A stretch of DNA of 64,000 nt from Streptomyces sp. HmicA12 (GTDB lineage: Bacteria; Actinomycetota; Actinomycetes; Streptomycetales; Streptomycetaceae). Position numbers and translations under genes: made by a program. The stretch lies in NCBI RefSeq assembly GCF_000373565.1, contig NZ_KB891811.1, positions 1 through 64,000 of the forward strand, given 5' to 3'. Position 1 is the first letter of the stretch. Every line of letters begins with the position of its first letter. Below, piece after piece: positions 1 to 8,802 of the stretch. Below the pieces are notes generated by a model. It was given only the letters and a program-made list of their open reading frames with translations. It did not search any database and was not told the origin of the DNA.

Positions 1-1425
1 CTAGTAGGACTCCGTTAGATCTGTCTTGCTCTCGGAGGTCGGCTCGGTAGGGGCTGGTGGCAGGTGGTGCAGATACCGGTCCAACACCTCAGCGTGTTCT
101 GAAGGGCGTCGAGGACTTGGTAGAGGGTGAGTCCGGTGCGGGGACTTTTGGGGACAGGCGCTGTTCGGTGAGGAAGGCTTGGGCGGCGGTCACCAGGGTG
201 ACGTGGTGATGCCAGCCGGGCCAGGACCGGCCTTCGAAGTGGTCAAGTCCCAGGCCGTGTTTGAGTTCGCGGTAGTCGTGCTCGATGCGCCAGCGGACTT
301 TGGCCAGAGTGACCAGGTCGGCGACCGGAGTGTCGGCCGGCAGGTTGGACAGCCAGTACTCGGTGGGTGTCTCCGCGTCTGCGGGCCATTCGACCAGCAG
401 CCAGCAGTCCGGCAGAATCCCGTCCCACCAGCCCTGCTCGGCCGAGGCGGTGGATTTGAGCGGGCGCTCGACGGCTGTGCCGGCCGGCCGGACCCGCACG
501 GCGGCGAAGCGGGAACGCAACTCGCCTCGTGAGCCCTGGCGCCAGGTGAGCGGGGTGAAGGCCAGGCGCCCAAGCCCGGCGGCGAGGGTTCCCACGGAGG
601 GTGCCCGGTGGCGGTAGCGGGGCTGCGGCCAACAGCCGACCATCCCCTTGCGGGCCGGGGCCTCGGGCTCAGCGTCGAACGGATGGGCCGTCACATCGGC
701 GCGGATGGCCAGTACGTAGGCGAGGTGGCGGTTGTGCAGGGCGGCCCTCAGGTGGGCGTTGGTGCCGTAAGCGGCGTCGGCCACCACCGCCGGCGGCGAC
801 ATGCCCCACTCGGCGAGGGTATCGAGCATCTCCAGGGCCAGCCGCCACTTCTCCCGGTGCGTGACGTCCGGCGGAATGAGGGTTCTGGCCCGGCGGTCGT
901 CGTCCGAGTCCCATTCGGCGGGCAGGAACAGTCGCCATTGCAGCGGGCACGAGGCGGTGTCACTCGCCGCGTGGACACTGACAGCGACCTGGCAGTTGGC
1001 GCGTTTGCCCAGGGCCCCGCAGTACTGCGGGGCCACGGCCACCGACATCCGGCCGTCCTTGGGCACCGACACATCGTCGATCACCCAGGCCACCGGATTG
1101 ACCAGCGGCAGCAGACGTTCATTGATCCGCCGCTGCACCGGCACCGGATCCCAGGTCGACTGGTTCACGAACTGCTGCAGGTTCTGCTCGTTACCGTCCG
1201 GCAGCCGCGAGGCCATCGCCTGGATCGACTTGCGGCGCCCGTCCAGCATCAGACCCCGCAGATAGCAGTCGCCCTTGGCCCGCTGGTCCTTGCGCGACAC
1301 CGACGCAAACACATCCGCCACGAACAGCGCCAACGTCGCCCGGACACGCTTCACTTCATGTGCGTCCACCCATCCAACATGCTCCTGATCAGGACCATTC
1401 GGAAGACCTAACGGAGTCCTACTAG
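1..1425 (-). mobile_element. IS701-family insertion sequence, complete
   Basis: The element is bounded by perfect 14-bp inverted repeats, TAGGACTCCGTTAG at 5-18 and its reverse complement at 1408-1421. Both ends are flanked by CTAG (1-4 and 1422-1425). A 4-bp target duplication of this kind (YTAR) is known for IS701 elements. One transposase gene fills the interior on the minus strand. The window begins exactly at the outer duplication, so nothing is visible to its left. The element looks intact and potentially active. Confidence 0.9.
89..1369 (-). CDS. IS701-family DDE transposase
   Basis: This 426-residue protein would catalyse cut-and-paste movement of the surrounding element. It has an RNase H-like DDE core: the first acidic residue lies in WVIDDVSVPKDG (about residue 98), the second in VVADAAYGTN (about 198), and a late glutamate in RWRIEHDYRELKHGLG (363 or 368). 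The late YRELK signature is typical of IS4/IS701-type enzymes. Length is normal for the family and no frameshift is seen. The gene fills the space between the inverted repeats, with about 70-90 bp left on each side, as expected for an intact IS. Confidence 0.93.
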   Translation of the reverse strand: MDAHEVKRVRATLALFVADVFASVSRKDQRAKGDCYLRGLMLDGRRKSIQAMASRLPDGNEQNLQQFVNQSTWDPVPVQRRINERLLPLVNPVAWVIDDVSVPKDGRMSVAVAPQYCGALGKRANCQVAVSVHAASDTASCPLQWRLFLPAEWDSDDDRRARTLIPPDVTHREKWRLALEMLDTLAEWGMSPPAVVADAAYGTNAHLRAALHNRHLAYVLAIRADVTAHPFDAEPEAPARKGMVGCWPQPRYRHRAPSVGTLAAGLGRLAFTPLTWRQGSRGELRSRFAAVRVRPAGTAVERPLKSTASAEQGWWDGILPDCWLLVEWPADAETPTEYWLSNLPADTPVADLVTLAKVRWRIEHDYRELKHGLGLDHFEGRSWPGWHHHVTLVTAAQAFLTEQRLSPKVPAPDSPSTKSSTPFRTR

Positions 1426-1476
1426 TGCCGTGACCGGAAAAGTTCGCCGAGAAGCTCGCGGCACTAGGGTGCCGCT

Positions 1477-1827
1477 GTGAGGTTGCGCGGAGTGTTCATC
1501 GCATTTTTCCTGGTCCCGCTGGCGTGGGGGGTGATCACCCTGTTGAGGGCCGGAGCGGCCCACGGCGTCCCGGACTGCCCGGGGCTCCAGCTGGGCGAGG
1601 ACGGTGAGGACCACCCCGGCCCCATGCGGCACGGCTATACCTGCGCGCTCGACTACAACGTCCACGGCGGCGATTCGACCGGCACGGCCACGTACAACCA
1701 GCTCAAGTACGCCCAGGAGGTGAAGCGCGGCGACCTCCTGGGCCAGGGCCTGCTGTACACGCTGTACGGAACGGCGGGCACGGCCGTCACCGTGATCGCC
1801 ACCCGGAAGCGCGCCGACGGACGCTAG
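1477..1827 (+). CDS. small membrane-associated protein of unknown function
   Basis: This 116-residue protein starts at GTG. Residues 5-22 form a hydrophobic helix (membrane anchor or uncleaved signal). A central region holds two cysteines (in DCPGL and YTCALDY). A second weakly hydrophobic stretch (about 90-107) precedes a basic C-terminal tail. I do not recognise the family. The gene is trapped between two insertion sequences. Its TAG stop straddles the junction with the downstream IS630 element (TA target plus the first IS base G). Beyond the element, TA is again followed by G, so the uninterrupted allele would have ended at the same codon. The protein is therefore intact despite the insertion. 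Confidence 0.6.
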   Translation: MRLRGVFIAFFLVPLAWGVITLLRAGAAHGVPDCPGLQLGEDGEDHPGPMRHGYTCALDYNVHGGDSTGTATYNQLKYAQEVKRGDLLGQGLLYTLYGTAGTAVTVIATRKRADGR

Positions 1828-2985
1828 AGATCATTAATGGTGGGGGTTCGCGGCCTGGTGACGTGTAGCGGGTTCTTCGCTATGCCGGAGGTATGAGGTA
1901 TCCCGACGGCGGTGGGCTGACGGCTGAGGAGCGGACCCGCCGTGAACAAGTACGTTTTGCTGCAGCGGAGTTGATCGAGGCTGGAGTCGGCGACCAGGAG
2001 GTGGCCCGGCGTTTCAGGGTGACCCGGATGTCGGTGAATCGCTGGCGCCGGGCCCTGACCGCGGGCGGCCGGCAGGCTCTGGCCTCCAAGGGGGCGGGCG
2101 GCGCTCGCTGCAAACTCAACCCGGCACAACTGCGGGTACTGGAGGCTGAGTTGGATGCCGGTCCGGCCGTTCATGGCTGGGACGAGGATCAGTGCTGGAC
2201 GCTGGCGCGGATCGCGGAGGTGATCCGGCGCCGGTTCGGGGTGCACTACACGCTGCCCGGCGTGGATCTGCTGCTGCACCGGATCGGCTGGAGCGTGCAG
2301 GTGCCCACCCGCCGGGCGGCCGAGCGGGACGAGGCGAAGATCGCTCAGTGGAAGGACGAGCAGTGGCCCGTCGTAAAAGGACGGCGGCAGACCTGGGCGC
2401 CTGGGTCTGCTTCGAGGACGAGGCCGGCCAAGGACTGAGGCCACCCAGGGGACGCACCTGGGGCCGCCGAGGGACAACACCCATCGTGAAAGTGACGGCC
2501 GCGGGCACCAAACGCGTCTCGATGGCCGCGCTGATCTGCACCAAACCGGGCCGCCGGGCCCGTCTGATCTACCGCATCCACGTCGACCGCGGCCCCAGTC
2601 GGCATCGACGAAAGGGCTTCACCGAGGCCGACTATGCCCGCCTGTTCGACGCCGCTCACCAGCAGCTCGGTGGCCCGATTGTGATCGTTTGAGACAATCT
2701 CAACACCCACGTCAGCGCCAGGATGAAGGAGCTCATTGCGGCCCGTCACTGGCTGACGGTCGTCCAACTCCCGCCCTACGCGCCCGAACTCAACCCGGTC
2801 GAAGCCGTGTGGTCCCACCTGAAGAGATCCCTGGCGAACCTGGCCAAGCGGGGTATCGACCAGCTGGCCGTTCTGATCAAGACCCGGCTCAAGAAGATGC
2901 AGTACCGGCCCGGCCTCATCGACGGCTACGTCGCCAAGACCGGACTCGACCTCACACCCACGTAACCCCCGCCATTAATGATCTC
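1827..2985 (+). mobile_element. IS630-family insertion sequence, probably defective
   Basis: The ends form about 23-bp inverted repeats with one mismatch (1827-1848 and 2965-2985; shared core GAGATCATTAATGG). Each is flanked by TA (1825-1826 and 2986-2987), the dinucleotide duplication known for IS630/Tc1-mariner elements. The interior holds one plus-strand transposase region in two frames. An in-frame TGA in the catalytic part argues that this copy cannot make a full transposase itself, though its intact ends could be mobilised in trans. Confidence 0.88.
1893..2965 (+). pseudogene. IS630-family transposase, frameshift plus nonsense codon
   Basis: The first frame (1893-2438) encodes an N-terminal helix-turn-helix part (VARRFRVTRMSVNRWRRAL) and a winged-helix part. 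The DDE domain continues in the -1 frame from about 2370. A slippery run GTAAAAGG at about 2374 lies in the overlap, and IS630 elements commonly use -1 frameshifting there. The DDE frame contains CFEDEAG (first Asp), then an in-frame TGA at 2690-2692 where relatives have Trp just before DNLNTH (second Asp). It then resumes with PPYAPELNPVEAVWSHLKR (third acidic residue) to the stop at 2963-2965. A TGG to TGA change explains the break, so only truncated protein is expected. Confidence 0.87.
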
Positions 2986-3014
2986 TAGCCATCGGTGACC
3001 CGGTCGCGGTCAGC

Positions 3015-4061
3015 TTAGTAACCGATTGCGGAGGCGTGCAGGCCTCGCAAACTGGAACGTCTCACTGTCAGTTGGGGCGTCAGGACGACCTGACGGGGGT
3101 CATGCTCACCCTCAAGGAGAAGGGGAGCCGCCTCCAACAACTGAACGGCTGTGGAACCCAGCATCCTGCCTGGACGCATCAGCGATGTGAGGGGGACGCT
3201 TGCCGCGGACGCGTAATCGATGTCGCCGCAGCTGACCAACGCCATATCGTCCGGTACTCGCAGACCCGCTTCACTCAGCTCCTGCAGCACTCCCAGAGCG
3301 AGCAGATCATCGGTGCAGAACAAGGCAGTTGGCCTGTCCGGAAGTGCGAGTAGGCGCCTGCCCGCCTCCCGTCCCTCGGCGACGGTCATGGCTGGGCAGA
3401 CCAGTTCCCTCAGAGCACTGGCGGGTTGGCCGACCTGAGCCAAAGCTTCACGCGCACCTGCCCGACGTTGTTCGACCTGCGCAAGATGCTGGGGGCCGCC
3501 GATAAAGCACACGGTGCGGTGGCCGCCGTCCAAGAGATGCTGGACGGCCAGCCGTCCGCCGGTGACGTCGTCGACGGCGACGGAACACGCCTGCGGATGC
3601 CCATGCCGCGGGTCGCAATCCATCAGAACGAACGGGATGCCGGCTCGCTCAAGAGCCGCCGTGAAGGAATCGGAATTGTCCGTCGGCGTGATCAGCACGC
3701 CTCGGACCTCGTGCTCTGTCAGGCTGCCCAGACAGCGTGCTTCGTCGACGGCGTCCCGAGGACTCGTGTACACCATGACAGCAAGCCCCGCTCTGCGCGC
3801 TTCTTCCTCCGCTCCTTGGACGAGGGTCATGCAGAAGGGGTTTGCGAGGTCGTGGACGACGACGGCAATGATGCGGGAGAGCTGTCCACGCAGGACTCGG
3901 GCGCTTTCGCTGCGTACGTATCCAAGGCGCTCTACGGCTGACAGCACACGACTCCGTGTGCGCACCGCGACGACCTCGGGTCTGTTGAACACGTTGGAGA
4001 CCGTGCCCATGGATACGCCGGCTTCTCGGGCGACGTCCGCGATACCCACACGTGGTTTCAT
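3015..4061 (-). CDS. LacI-family transcriptional regulator
   Basis: This 348-residue protein has an N-terminal LacI helix-turn-helix (IADVAREAGVSMGTVSNVFNR, residues 7-27, with hinge helix to about 60) and a periplasmic-binding-protein-like sugar sensor (about 63-335). It should bind an operator as a dimer and respond to a sugar or oligosaccharide. The gene lies 254 bp downstream of the GH43 gene on the same strand, so it may be co-transcribed and control that enzyme. No clear palindrome was found directly upstream. An interrupted repeat TTCAA-N5-TTGAA (4277-4291) lies between the two genes and is only a weak operator candidate. The ligand is unknown. Confidence 0.88.
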   Translation of the reverse strand: MKPRVGIADVAREAGVSMGTVSNVFNRPEVVAVRTRSRVLSAVERLGYVRSESARVLRGQLSRIIAVVVHDLANPFCMTLVQGAEEEARRAGLAVMVYTSPRDAVDEARCLGSLTEHEVRGVLITPTDNSDSFTAALERAGIPFVLMDCDPRHGHPQACSVAVDDVTGGRLAVQHLLDGGHRTVCFIGGPQHLAQVEQRRAGAREALAQVGQPASALRELVCPAMTVAEGREAGRRLLALPDRPTALFCTDDLLALGVLQELSEAGLRVPDDMALVSCGDIDYASAASVPLTSLMRPGRMLGSTAVQLLEAAPLLLEGEHDPRQVVLTPQLTVRRSSLRGLHASAIGY

Positions 4062-4315
4062 CCTGACGTAATCCTCACTGCTCGTCAGCTCATATCAGTC
4101 GCACGCCGTCCCTCAGCGTCGGACCTCGTTTTGACTCTCGGACTCGGGCAGGTGGGGGACGAGCGTGCAGTCGTGCTTGGTGGCCGGCCATGAAGCAGGC
4201 CGACCACCGAGTACTGGTCCGTCGTCGCTCCGATAGGCGACTTCTGCCGCTGGAACGCTGTCCCGCACACGAGCGATTCAATGCGGTTGAAACCTCGCCG
4301 AGTTCGCTCCGACGG

Positions 4316-5362
4316 TCACCCCGGCTTGATGTCCTCGATCCGCCATTCGTCCTGCCATTCGATCACCGGCGCCTCCCCCTCGAAGCGGATGGGCAGCCAC
4401 ACGTAGTCGGCGACCGAGATGTCGGCCTGCGGATACGGCAGTGGCTCGACGCTCCTGCCCGCGACCTTCGCGGAGTAGTGCTCGGAGAAGAGGGCGCTCT
4501 GGTCCGACTCGTCTTCCGACAGTTGCGGGAGCCATCGGTCCGCGAGGGCGATGTAGAGGTCTTCTTGAGTCGGGTGCTTGAAGACCGAGCTGATCTGGGA
4601 CCGATAGGAAGTGCGGGTGACTGCCTGCGGGTGAGGATCTCCGATGACGGTGTACGGCCCGTGGTAGGAGTCCGCCACGGCCACCTCCGAAGGGTTCGGG
4701 AAGTACCACGTCGTACCGGAGGTGATCAGGTAGTGCTTGCCATTCCGCCGGAAGTACGCGGGTGCCTCGCGTACCAGCGGCGGGTGGGGCTGGGGGAAGT
4801 GCGTCGAGTAGTACCCGGTGACGTCGGTGAAGTCGTCGGTGAGGTCAGCGCAGATCAGCTCGCTGTGTACCCGCTCGAAGTAGTAGTAGCCCTTGCCGTC
4901 GACCGGGTCGACGACGAGATCGAAGTCGCCGGCGTACATCCCCAACGGGCTGAATCCGGTGCGCACGATCTCGTAGGGACCCAGCAGGGAGTCGGCCGTG
5001 AGAACGGTGCAGAGCTGTTGCTCGCCCTCCCCCATGATCTTGAGCCAGCACACGTATTTACCGGTCCGCGGGTTGCGGACGATGTGCGGGCGGTCAATCA
5101 ACTGCGAAGGGTGCAGCGGAGATTCCGGGTCGTCGAGATTCGGAGGGATGATGAGTCCGAGATCCGTCCAGTTGTACAGGTCAGTCGACGAGTAGCAGCG
5201 GATCCCCCACGTCCAGACGTCGTTGTCCGGTTTCGACTGCTCCTTGTTCTCCCCGTACCAGTAATAGGTGTCGTTCTCGTAGAGCAACGAACCCGCGTGT
5301 GCGTGGATGCGGTTGCCGTTGGTGTCCAGCCAGGTCTGACCCGGGCGGATGGAGTCGTACAT
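4316..5362 (-). CDS. GH43-family glycoside hydrolase (exo-beta-1,3-galactanase-like)
   Basis: This 348-residue protein has no signal peptide, so it should act in the cytoplasm on imported oligosaccharides. It is a single five-bladed beta-propeller domain. N-terminal motifs AHAGSLLYENDTYYWYGE and DRPHIVRNPRTGKYVCWLK resemble the GH43 subfamily that includes exo-beta-1,3-galactanases. The predicted acid is Glu199 in REAPAYF; the AGDFDLVVDP motif (Asp146) fits the pKa-modulating aspartate. The usual catalytic-base aspartate is not evident in the first blade, where AHAG occupies its place; this is also reported for galactanase-like GH43 members. Substrate specificity (galactan, arabinan or xylan) cannot be fixed from sequence alone. 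A terminator separates it from the PL4 gene upstream. Confidence 0.82.
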   Translation of the reverse strand: MYDSIRPGQTWLDTNGNRIHAHAGSLLYENDTYYWYGENKEQSKPDNDVWTWGIRCYSSTDLYNWTDLGLIIPPNLDDPESPLHPSQLIDRPHIVRNPRTGKYVCWLKIMGEGEQQLCTVLTADSLLGPYEIVRTGFSPLGMYAGDFDLVVDPVDGKGYYYFERVHSELICADLTDDFTDVTGYYSTHFPQPHPPLVREAPAYFRRNGKHYLITSGTTWYFPNPSEVAVADSYHGPYTVIGDPHPQAVTRTSYRSQISSVFKHPTQEDLYIALADRWLPQLSEDESDQSALFSEHYSAKVAGRSVEPLPYPQADISVADYVWLPIRFEGEAPVIEWQDEWRIEDIKPG

Positions 5363-5419
5363 TCACTGCTCTTTCATTGCGTTTGTCACGAGCGGCGCTT
5401 CCCGTGGCGGCGAGGGCGA

Positions 5420-5470
5420 CCGACCGCTGCCGTTCGGGGTGCCGGTAGCACCCCGGACGGCAGCGGTCGG
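5420..5470 (-). terminator. transcription terminator after the PL4 gene
   Basis: A 23-bp stem with one mismatch (arms 5420-5442 and 5448-5470, 5-nt loop) begins 6 bp past the PL4 stop codon in the minus direction. It separates PL4 from the downstream GH43 gene. There is no U-tract, which is usual for Streptomyces. Confidence 0.78.
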
Positions 5471-5475
5471 GGTCG

Positions 5476-7464
5476 TCAGGCCCGGTCGACCTGCAGCCTG
5501 ATCGCGTCGTACATGACGCCGGACATGGGCTGCATCCAGTCGTCGGCTGTCGGCGCCTCGGCCGGGCTCACGGGCGAGAGGGTCAGGACGTTCTCTCCGT
5601 CGTGAATGAGGCTGGCGGGGAACGTGATGGTGGGAAGCTGGCGGTGTGCCGCGCGAGCGGCGAGACGGTACGAACTGCCGTCACCCCGCACTCCAGGGAC
5701 GGGAGTGAAGGAGGCGATCTTGTTTCCGTTGAGAGTCACGGCCAAGGTGCTGAAGACCGATGCCGCCAGAGAGATGTCGAGGTAGCCGGTGCCGCGCCGG
5801 TAACGGCGGGAGTCGAAGCGGATCTTCCAGGCTTCGAGCGTGCTGTCCGGGGTGGTGCCGCGCCACTGCAGTTGGGTGGGGGTTCCCGGGGTCCTGACGG
5901 CGGGATGGAAGTAGTTCCAGTCGGTGGCCGGGTCATCGACACCGACCTTGAAGTCGACTCCGTTGGGGAATTCGTATGGGTACTCGAGCCAGGTGAGGGA
6001 CTTGAAGTAGCCGTTGTCGCCCCCATGGATGTGGAATTCCTGGGACGTGCGGTCCGGCGTGCCGATCTGCCAGAGGGTCTTGCCGTGGCTGAACGGCTTC
6101 CAGACATGGGTGCCCACGTTGACAGCGGCTGCGGCCGGGACCTTGATGTCCGAGCGCCGGTACTCGCCCATGGCGCCCTTCACAAATGCTGCGAGGGTGT
6201 ACGTTCCGGGCCGGACGGCGGGGATGGTGAACTTGCCGTTGGGGGCGATCTTGGCGGCGTAGACGTAGCCACGGCCGGTGTACTGCCAGTCGCTTCCGTC
6301 GAGGGTGATGTCCTGGTACTGGCGGTCGGGCTCGGGCTGGTAGAGCAGGGCCCAGCCCTTTTCGACCGTGCCCATCGACGCGACGGCCAGCTTGCCGGTG
6401 ACGGTGGACCGCTCGGCTGCTGCGTAGGTCGGGTCGCTGATCCACCTGTACGGCCATTCCGCCTGCTCACGTGTGGCCGCCTGCTTGGCATCCTTCCAGA
6501 GGGCTTCGACGTTCGCCCTCTCGTCTCCGGCCTCGGCCCCGCTGACGTGGAGGTAGGAGGGGCCGTAGACCTTCGCCCAGCCCTTGGAGACCTCGACGTT
6601 CGCCGTGTAGTGGCTCGCGATCGGGTGCCACAGAAGGATCATGCCGTCGTAGTAGTCGTGGCAGGTCAGTTCCTGGCGCGTGGGGCTGCCGAAGGACTCC
6701 TTGCTGGCCTGTACGAGCGACAGTCCGACCTTGCCGTTGGAGATCATGAAGACGTGGTTGTCGCCTTCGAGGTTCGACTTGTTCTGGTACTTGGAGTAGA
6801 GGGTGCCGTTGGGGAGGACGTTGGTGGAGTCCTGGAGAGTGACTGAATCCTGGAGTTCGGCCGCGGTCGGGCGTTGCTGGATGCCGCGCTCGTCGTCCAC
6901 GACGAACCAGCGGAAGGCCGGCGTGTCCGCGGCGTAGGCGTAGCGGAGTTGCGTGAGGGTGAGGCCGTCCGGCATGTCCTCGGGGTACTTGACGATCCAG
7001 TAGTTGTAGATGCCGGGCCGGCCGCGCTCGATGGCCATCCGGATGTCCACGTAGAAGCCCAGGCGCGCGGGATCGTCGGAGAGCATGGAGATCTCGACCC
7101 GGTCGGACGTCTGGGAGATGACGCTGAAGACTGCGTTGGTGAGGGTCACGGCCTTCGGCGCGCCGGAGTAGTTGAACTCCGTGTAGCCGTTGCCGTGGGC
7201 ACCGGCGAAAAGGTTGGTGCTGCTGTCCGCCTGGGGCCCGGAGAGCAGGCGCAGATCGGTGATTCGCGCGGTGCTCTTGACGACGGTGAACTGGATGAGG
7301 CCGTTCGACAGGGTGACGGAACTGCCGTTGTCCACGAGCGTGACGTCGGGCCCGGCTGTGGGCGACGCGGATCCCGAGGCGACAGCGGCAGTGGCCTGCG
7401 GAAGCGACAGCGCCGCCGCGCCCATGATGCCGAGGACTGTGCGTCGGGCGATCGGAGAAGACAT
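5476..7464 (-). CDS. secreted rhamnogalacturonan endolyase, PL4 family
   Basis: This 662-residue enzyme would cleave the rhamnose-galacturonate backbone of RG-I outside the cell by beta-elimination. ATG at 7464 is chosen because AAGGGA sits 7-8 nt upstream and a signal peptide follows (IARRTVLG, hydrophobic core, A-rich region to about residue 30). Domain order: beta-sandwich lyase domain (about 30-330, with NGYTEFNYSG and GDNHVFMIS), fibronectin-III-like domain (about 345-440, beginning STVTGKLAVAS), and C-terminal carbohydrate-binding-like sandwich (about 450-660). This three-domain order and length fit PL4. It is transcribed in the same direction as the upstream importer and oxidoreductase genes after a 225-bp gap, so it may have its own promoter. 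Confidence 0.9.
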   Translation of the reverse strand: MSSPIARRTVLGIMGAAALSLPQATAAVASGSASPTAGPDVTLVDNGSSVTLSNGLIQFTVVKSTARITDLRLLSGPQADSSTNLFAGAHGNGYTEFNYSGAPKAVTLTNAVFSVISQTSDRVEISMLSDDPARLGFYVDIRMAIERGRPGIYNYWIVKYPEDMPDGLTLTQLRYAYAADTPAFRWFVVDDERGIQQRPTAAELQDSVTLQDSTNVLPNGTLYSKYQNKSNLEGDNHVFMISNGKVGLSLVQASKESFGSPTRQELTCHDYYDGMILLWHPIASHYTANVEVSKGWAKVYGPSYLHVSGAEAGDERANVEALWKDAKQAATREQAEWPYRWISDPTYAAAERSTVTGKLAVASMGTVEKGWALLYQPEPDRQYQDITLDGSDWQYTGRGYVYAAKIAPNGKFTIPAVRPGTYTLAAFVKGAMGEYRRSDIKVPAAAAVNVGTHVWKPFSHGKTLWQIGTPDRTSQEFHIHGGDNGYFKSLTWLEYPYEFPNGVDFKVGVDDPATDWNYFHPAVRTPGTPTQLQWRGTTPDSTLEAWKIRFDSRRYRRGTGYLDISLAASVFSTLAVTLNGNKIASFTPVPGVRGDGSSYRLAARAAHRQLPTITFPASLIHDGENVLTLSPVSPAEAPTADDWMQPMSGVMYDAIRLQVDRA

Positions 7465-7689
7465 GGATGGTTCCCTTCGAGCGTCGTTGCTGCAATGAAG
7501 GACGGCGCGCACAGCCAGCCGGCGCATGACTGGATGGGGAGCGCCCGGTGGTGCAAGTGGTGAGGGGCGCCCGGACGGGCCTCTCGTCCGAGGTCGCCGT
7601 CGTGGGCGGGGTGCCGTGCTGATTCGGCAGTCCTCACGACAAGCGGAGGCGTGAACCTGCAGGATCCCGCGGCGCGGGTGCGTCCGGGC

Positions 7690-8802
7690 TCAGACCGCCC
7701 ACGGTTCGGCGAGTTCCGCGAACGTCGCCAGTTGCTCGGCGGACGCACGCACGGCTTGCTCCACACCCGGGATACGGATGCGGCCCTGGGGCCCGTCGCC
7801 GTCGTTCGTGAGCCATCGTTCGCTGATCAGCCGGGGGGCGGACGTGGCGTTGACGTGTTCGAGTACACGTGTGAACGCACCGCACGCCGTGATGTCGCAC
7901 TGGAGCGGCACCCCGTCGTCCAGGTGCGCGAGGAGGTTCTCCAACGGGGAGGTACGACTGTGGTGTTCGGGCTGCCCGTCCACCACCAGGAGGTCACGTG
8001 TGTAGTGCAACTCGGCCCTGCGTCGAGTGCCGTGGACAACGATGACCGGTTCCGTGGGCGTCCCGGCGGCGAGGGTCACAGCGATGGTGATCACGGTGTC
8101 GCGTCCGGTCCTCAGTCGCAGGCATGAGGTGTCGTCGACTTGGATGTCGCGGACTCGAAGGAGTTCCGCTTCCATCGTGGTGATGTCGTCCCATCCGGTG
8201 CTGCGGTCCAGGGCCAGGGCCGTGACCACAGCATGGGCGAAGGGATTGGTCAGCGCGCCGTCTGCGACCGGGACGCCATGGAGCTCCCGTCGGCCGGCCC
8301 AGTCAGCGCGCTGGTAGTACGTGGCATCGCGCGACCATGCGCCGTAGCATCCGATGCCACGGATCTCTCCGAGTTCCCCGGCGGCCATCAGCTCGGCGAG
8401 CCGCACATACGCCCCGGAACCGAGGCTCTGGAAGCCGACTTGGCAGCTCAGTCCCTTGTGGCGGGCGAGCGTCACGAGCTCACGCCACTCGGCGGCGCTC
8501 GGGACGGGGGGCTTTTCCAGAAGCAGGTGGCAGTCGGCGTCCAGTACTTGTCGGCCCAAAGGCAGGTGGGTGTGGATGGGTGTGGCGACGATGGCCAGGT
8601 CCGGGTGGGTTGTCGCCAACAGGCGGTCTAGGCGGGTATCGAAAGGCCGGTCACCGAACTGCCGGTCCGCGTACGCGTCCAGCGGCCGCAGATCACACAC
8701 ACCCAGGAGACGAACGGCTCCCTGCGCTTCCAGCTCTGCGATCTCACGCAGGTACGTGCTCCCATATCCCGATGCCCCTGCGAGCACGACCGTCCGGGTC
8801 AC
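7690..8802 (-). CDS. Gfo/Idh/MocA-family NAD(P)-dependent oxidoreductase
   Basis: This 370-residue protein starts at GTG 8802, overlapping the upstream stop as GTGA (8799-8802), so it is translationally coupled to the YesL-like gene. The N-terminus is a Rossmann fold (VVLAGASGYGSTYLREI), followed by the family motif LLLEKPP (about residue 96) that contributes the substrate/cofactor lysine. The C-terminal alpha/beta substrate domain is complete. Such enzymes oxidise or reduce sugars and sugar acids. Its place at the end of an importer operon suggests it processes the imported sugar, but the substrate cannot be read from sequence. It is an alternative candidate for the sugar-oxidising step ahead of dgoD. 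Confidence 0.85.
   Translation of the reverse strand: MTRTVVLAGASGYGSTYLREIAELEAQGAVRLLGVCDLRPLDAYADRQFGDRPFDTRLDRLLATTHPDLAIVATPIHTHLPLGRQVLDADCHLLLEKPPVPSAAEWRELVTLARHKGLSCQVGFQSLGSGAYVRLAELMAAGELGEIRGIGCYGAWSRDATYYQRADWAGRRELHGVPVADGALTNPFAHAVVTALALDRSTGWDDITTMEAELLRVRDIQVDDTSCLRLRTGRDTVITIAVTLAAGTPTEPVIVVHGTRRRAELHYTRDLLVVDGQPEHHSRTSPLENLLAHLDDGVPLQCDITACGAFTRVLEHVNATSAPRLISERWLTNDGDGPQGRIRIPGVEQAVRASAEQLATFAELAEPWAV

Noticed and set aside
256..278. Second membrane helix in the AbfB sigma protein (residues 256-278 of that protein)
   Set aside because: The segment is moderately hydrophobic, but the matching part of the DUF1566 protein (VPVPEHLTDSVTAAL) is clearly not a membrane helix. A single helix at 309-330 keeps the sensor outside. 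The positions given here are residue numbers, not window bases.
4277..4291. TTCAA-N5-TTGAA repeat as a firm LacI operator
   Set aside because: It is short, 216 bp from the regulator start and directly after the GH43 stop, so chance is likely in this position.
4190..5605. Long open frame on the plus strand opposite the first GH43 gene (471 codons)
   Set aside because: It runs through the hairpin and the opposite gene, has no signal or motif, and is rich in V/R/G as other shadow frames are.
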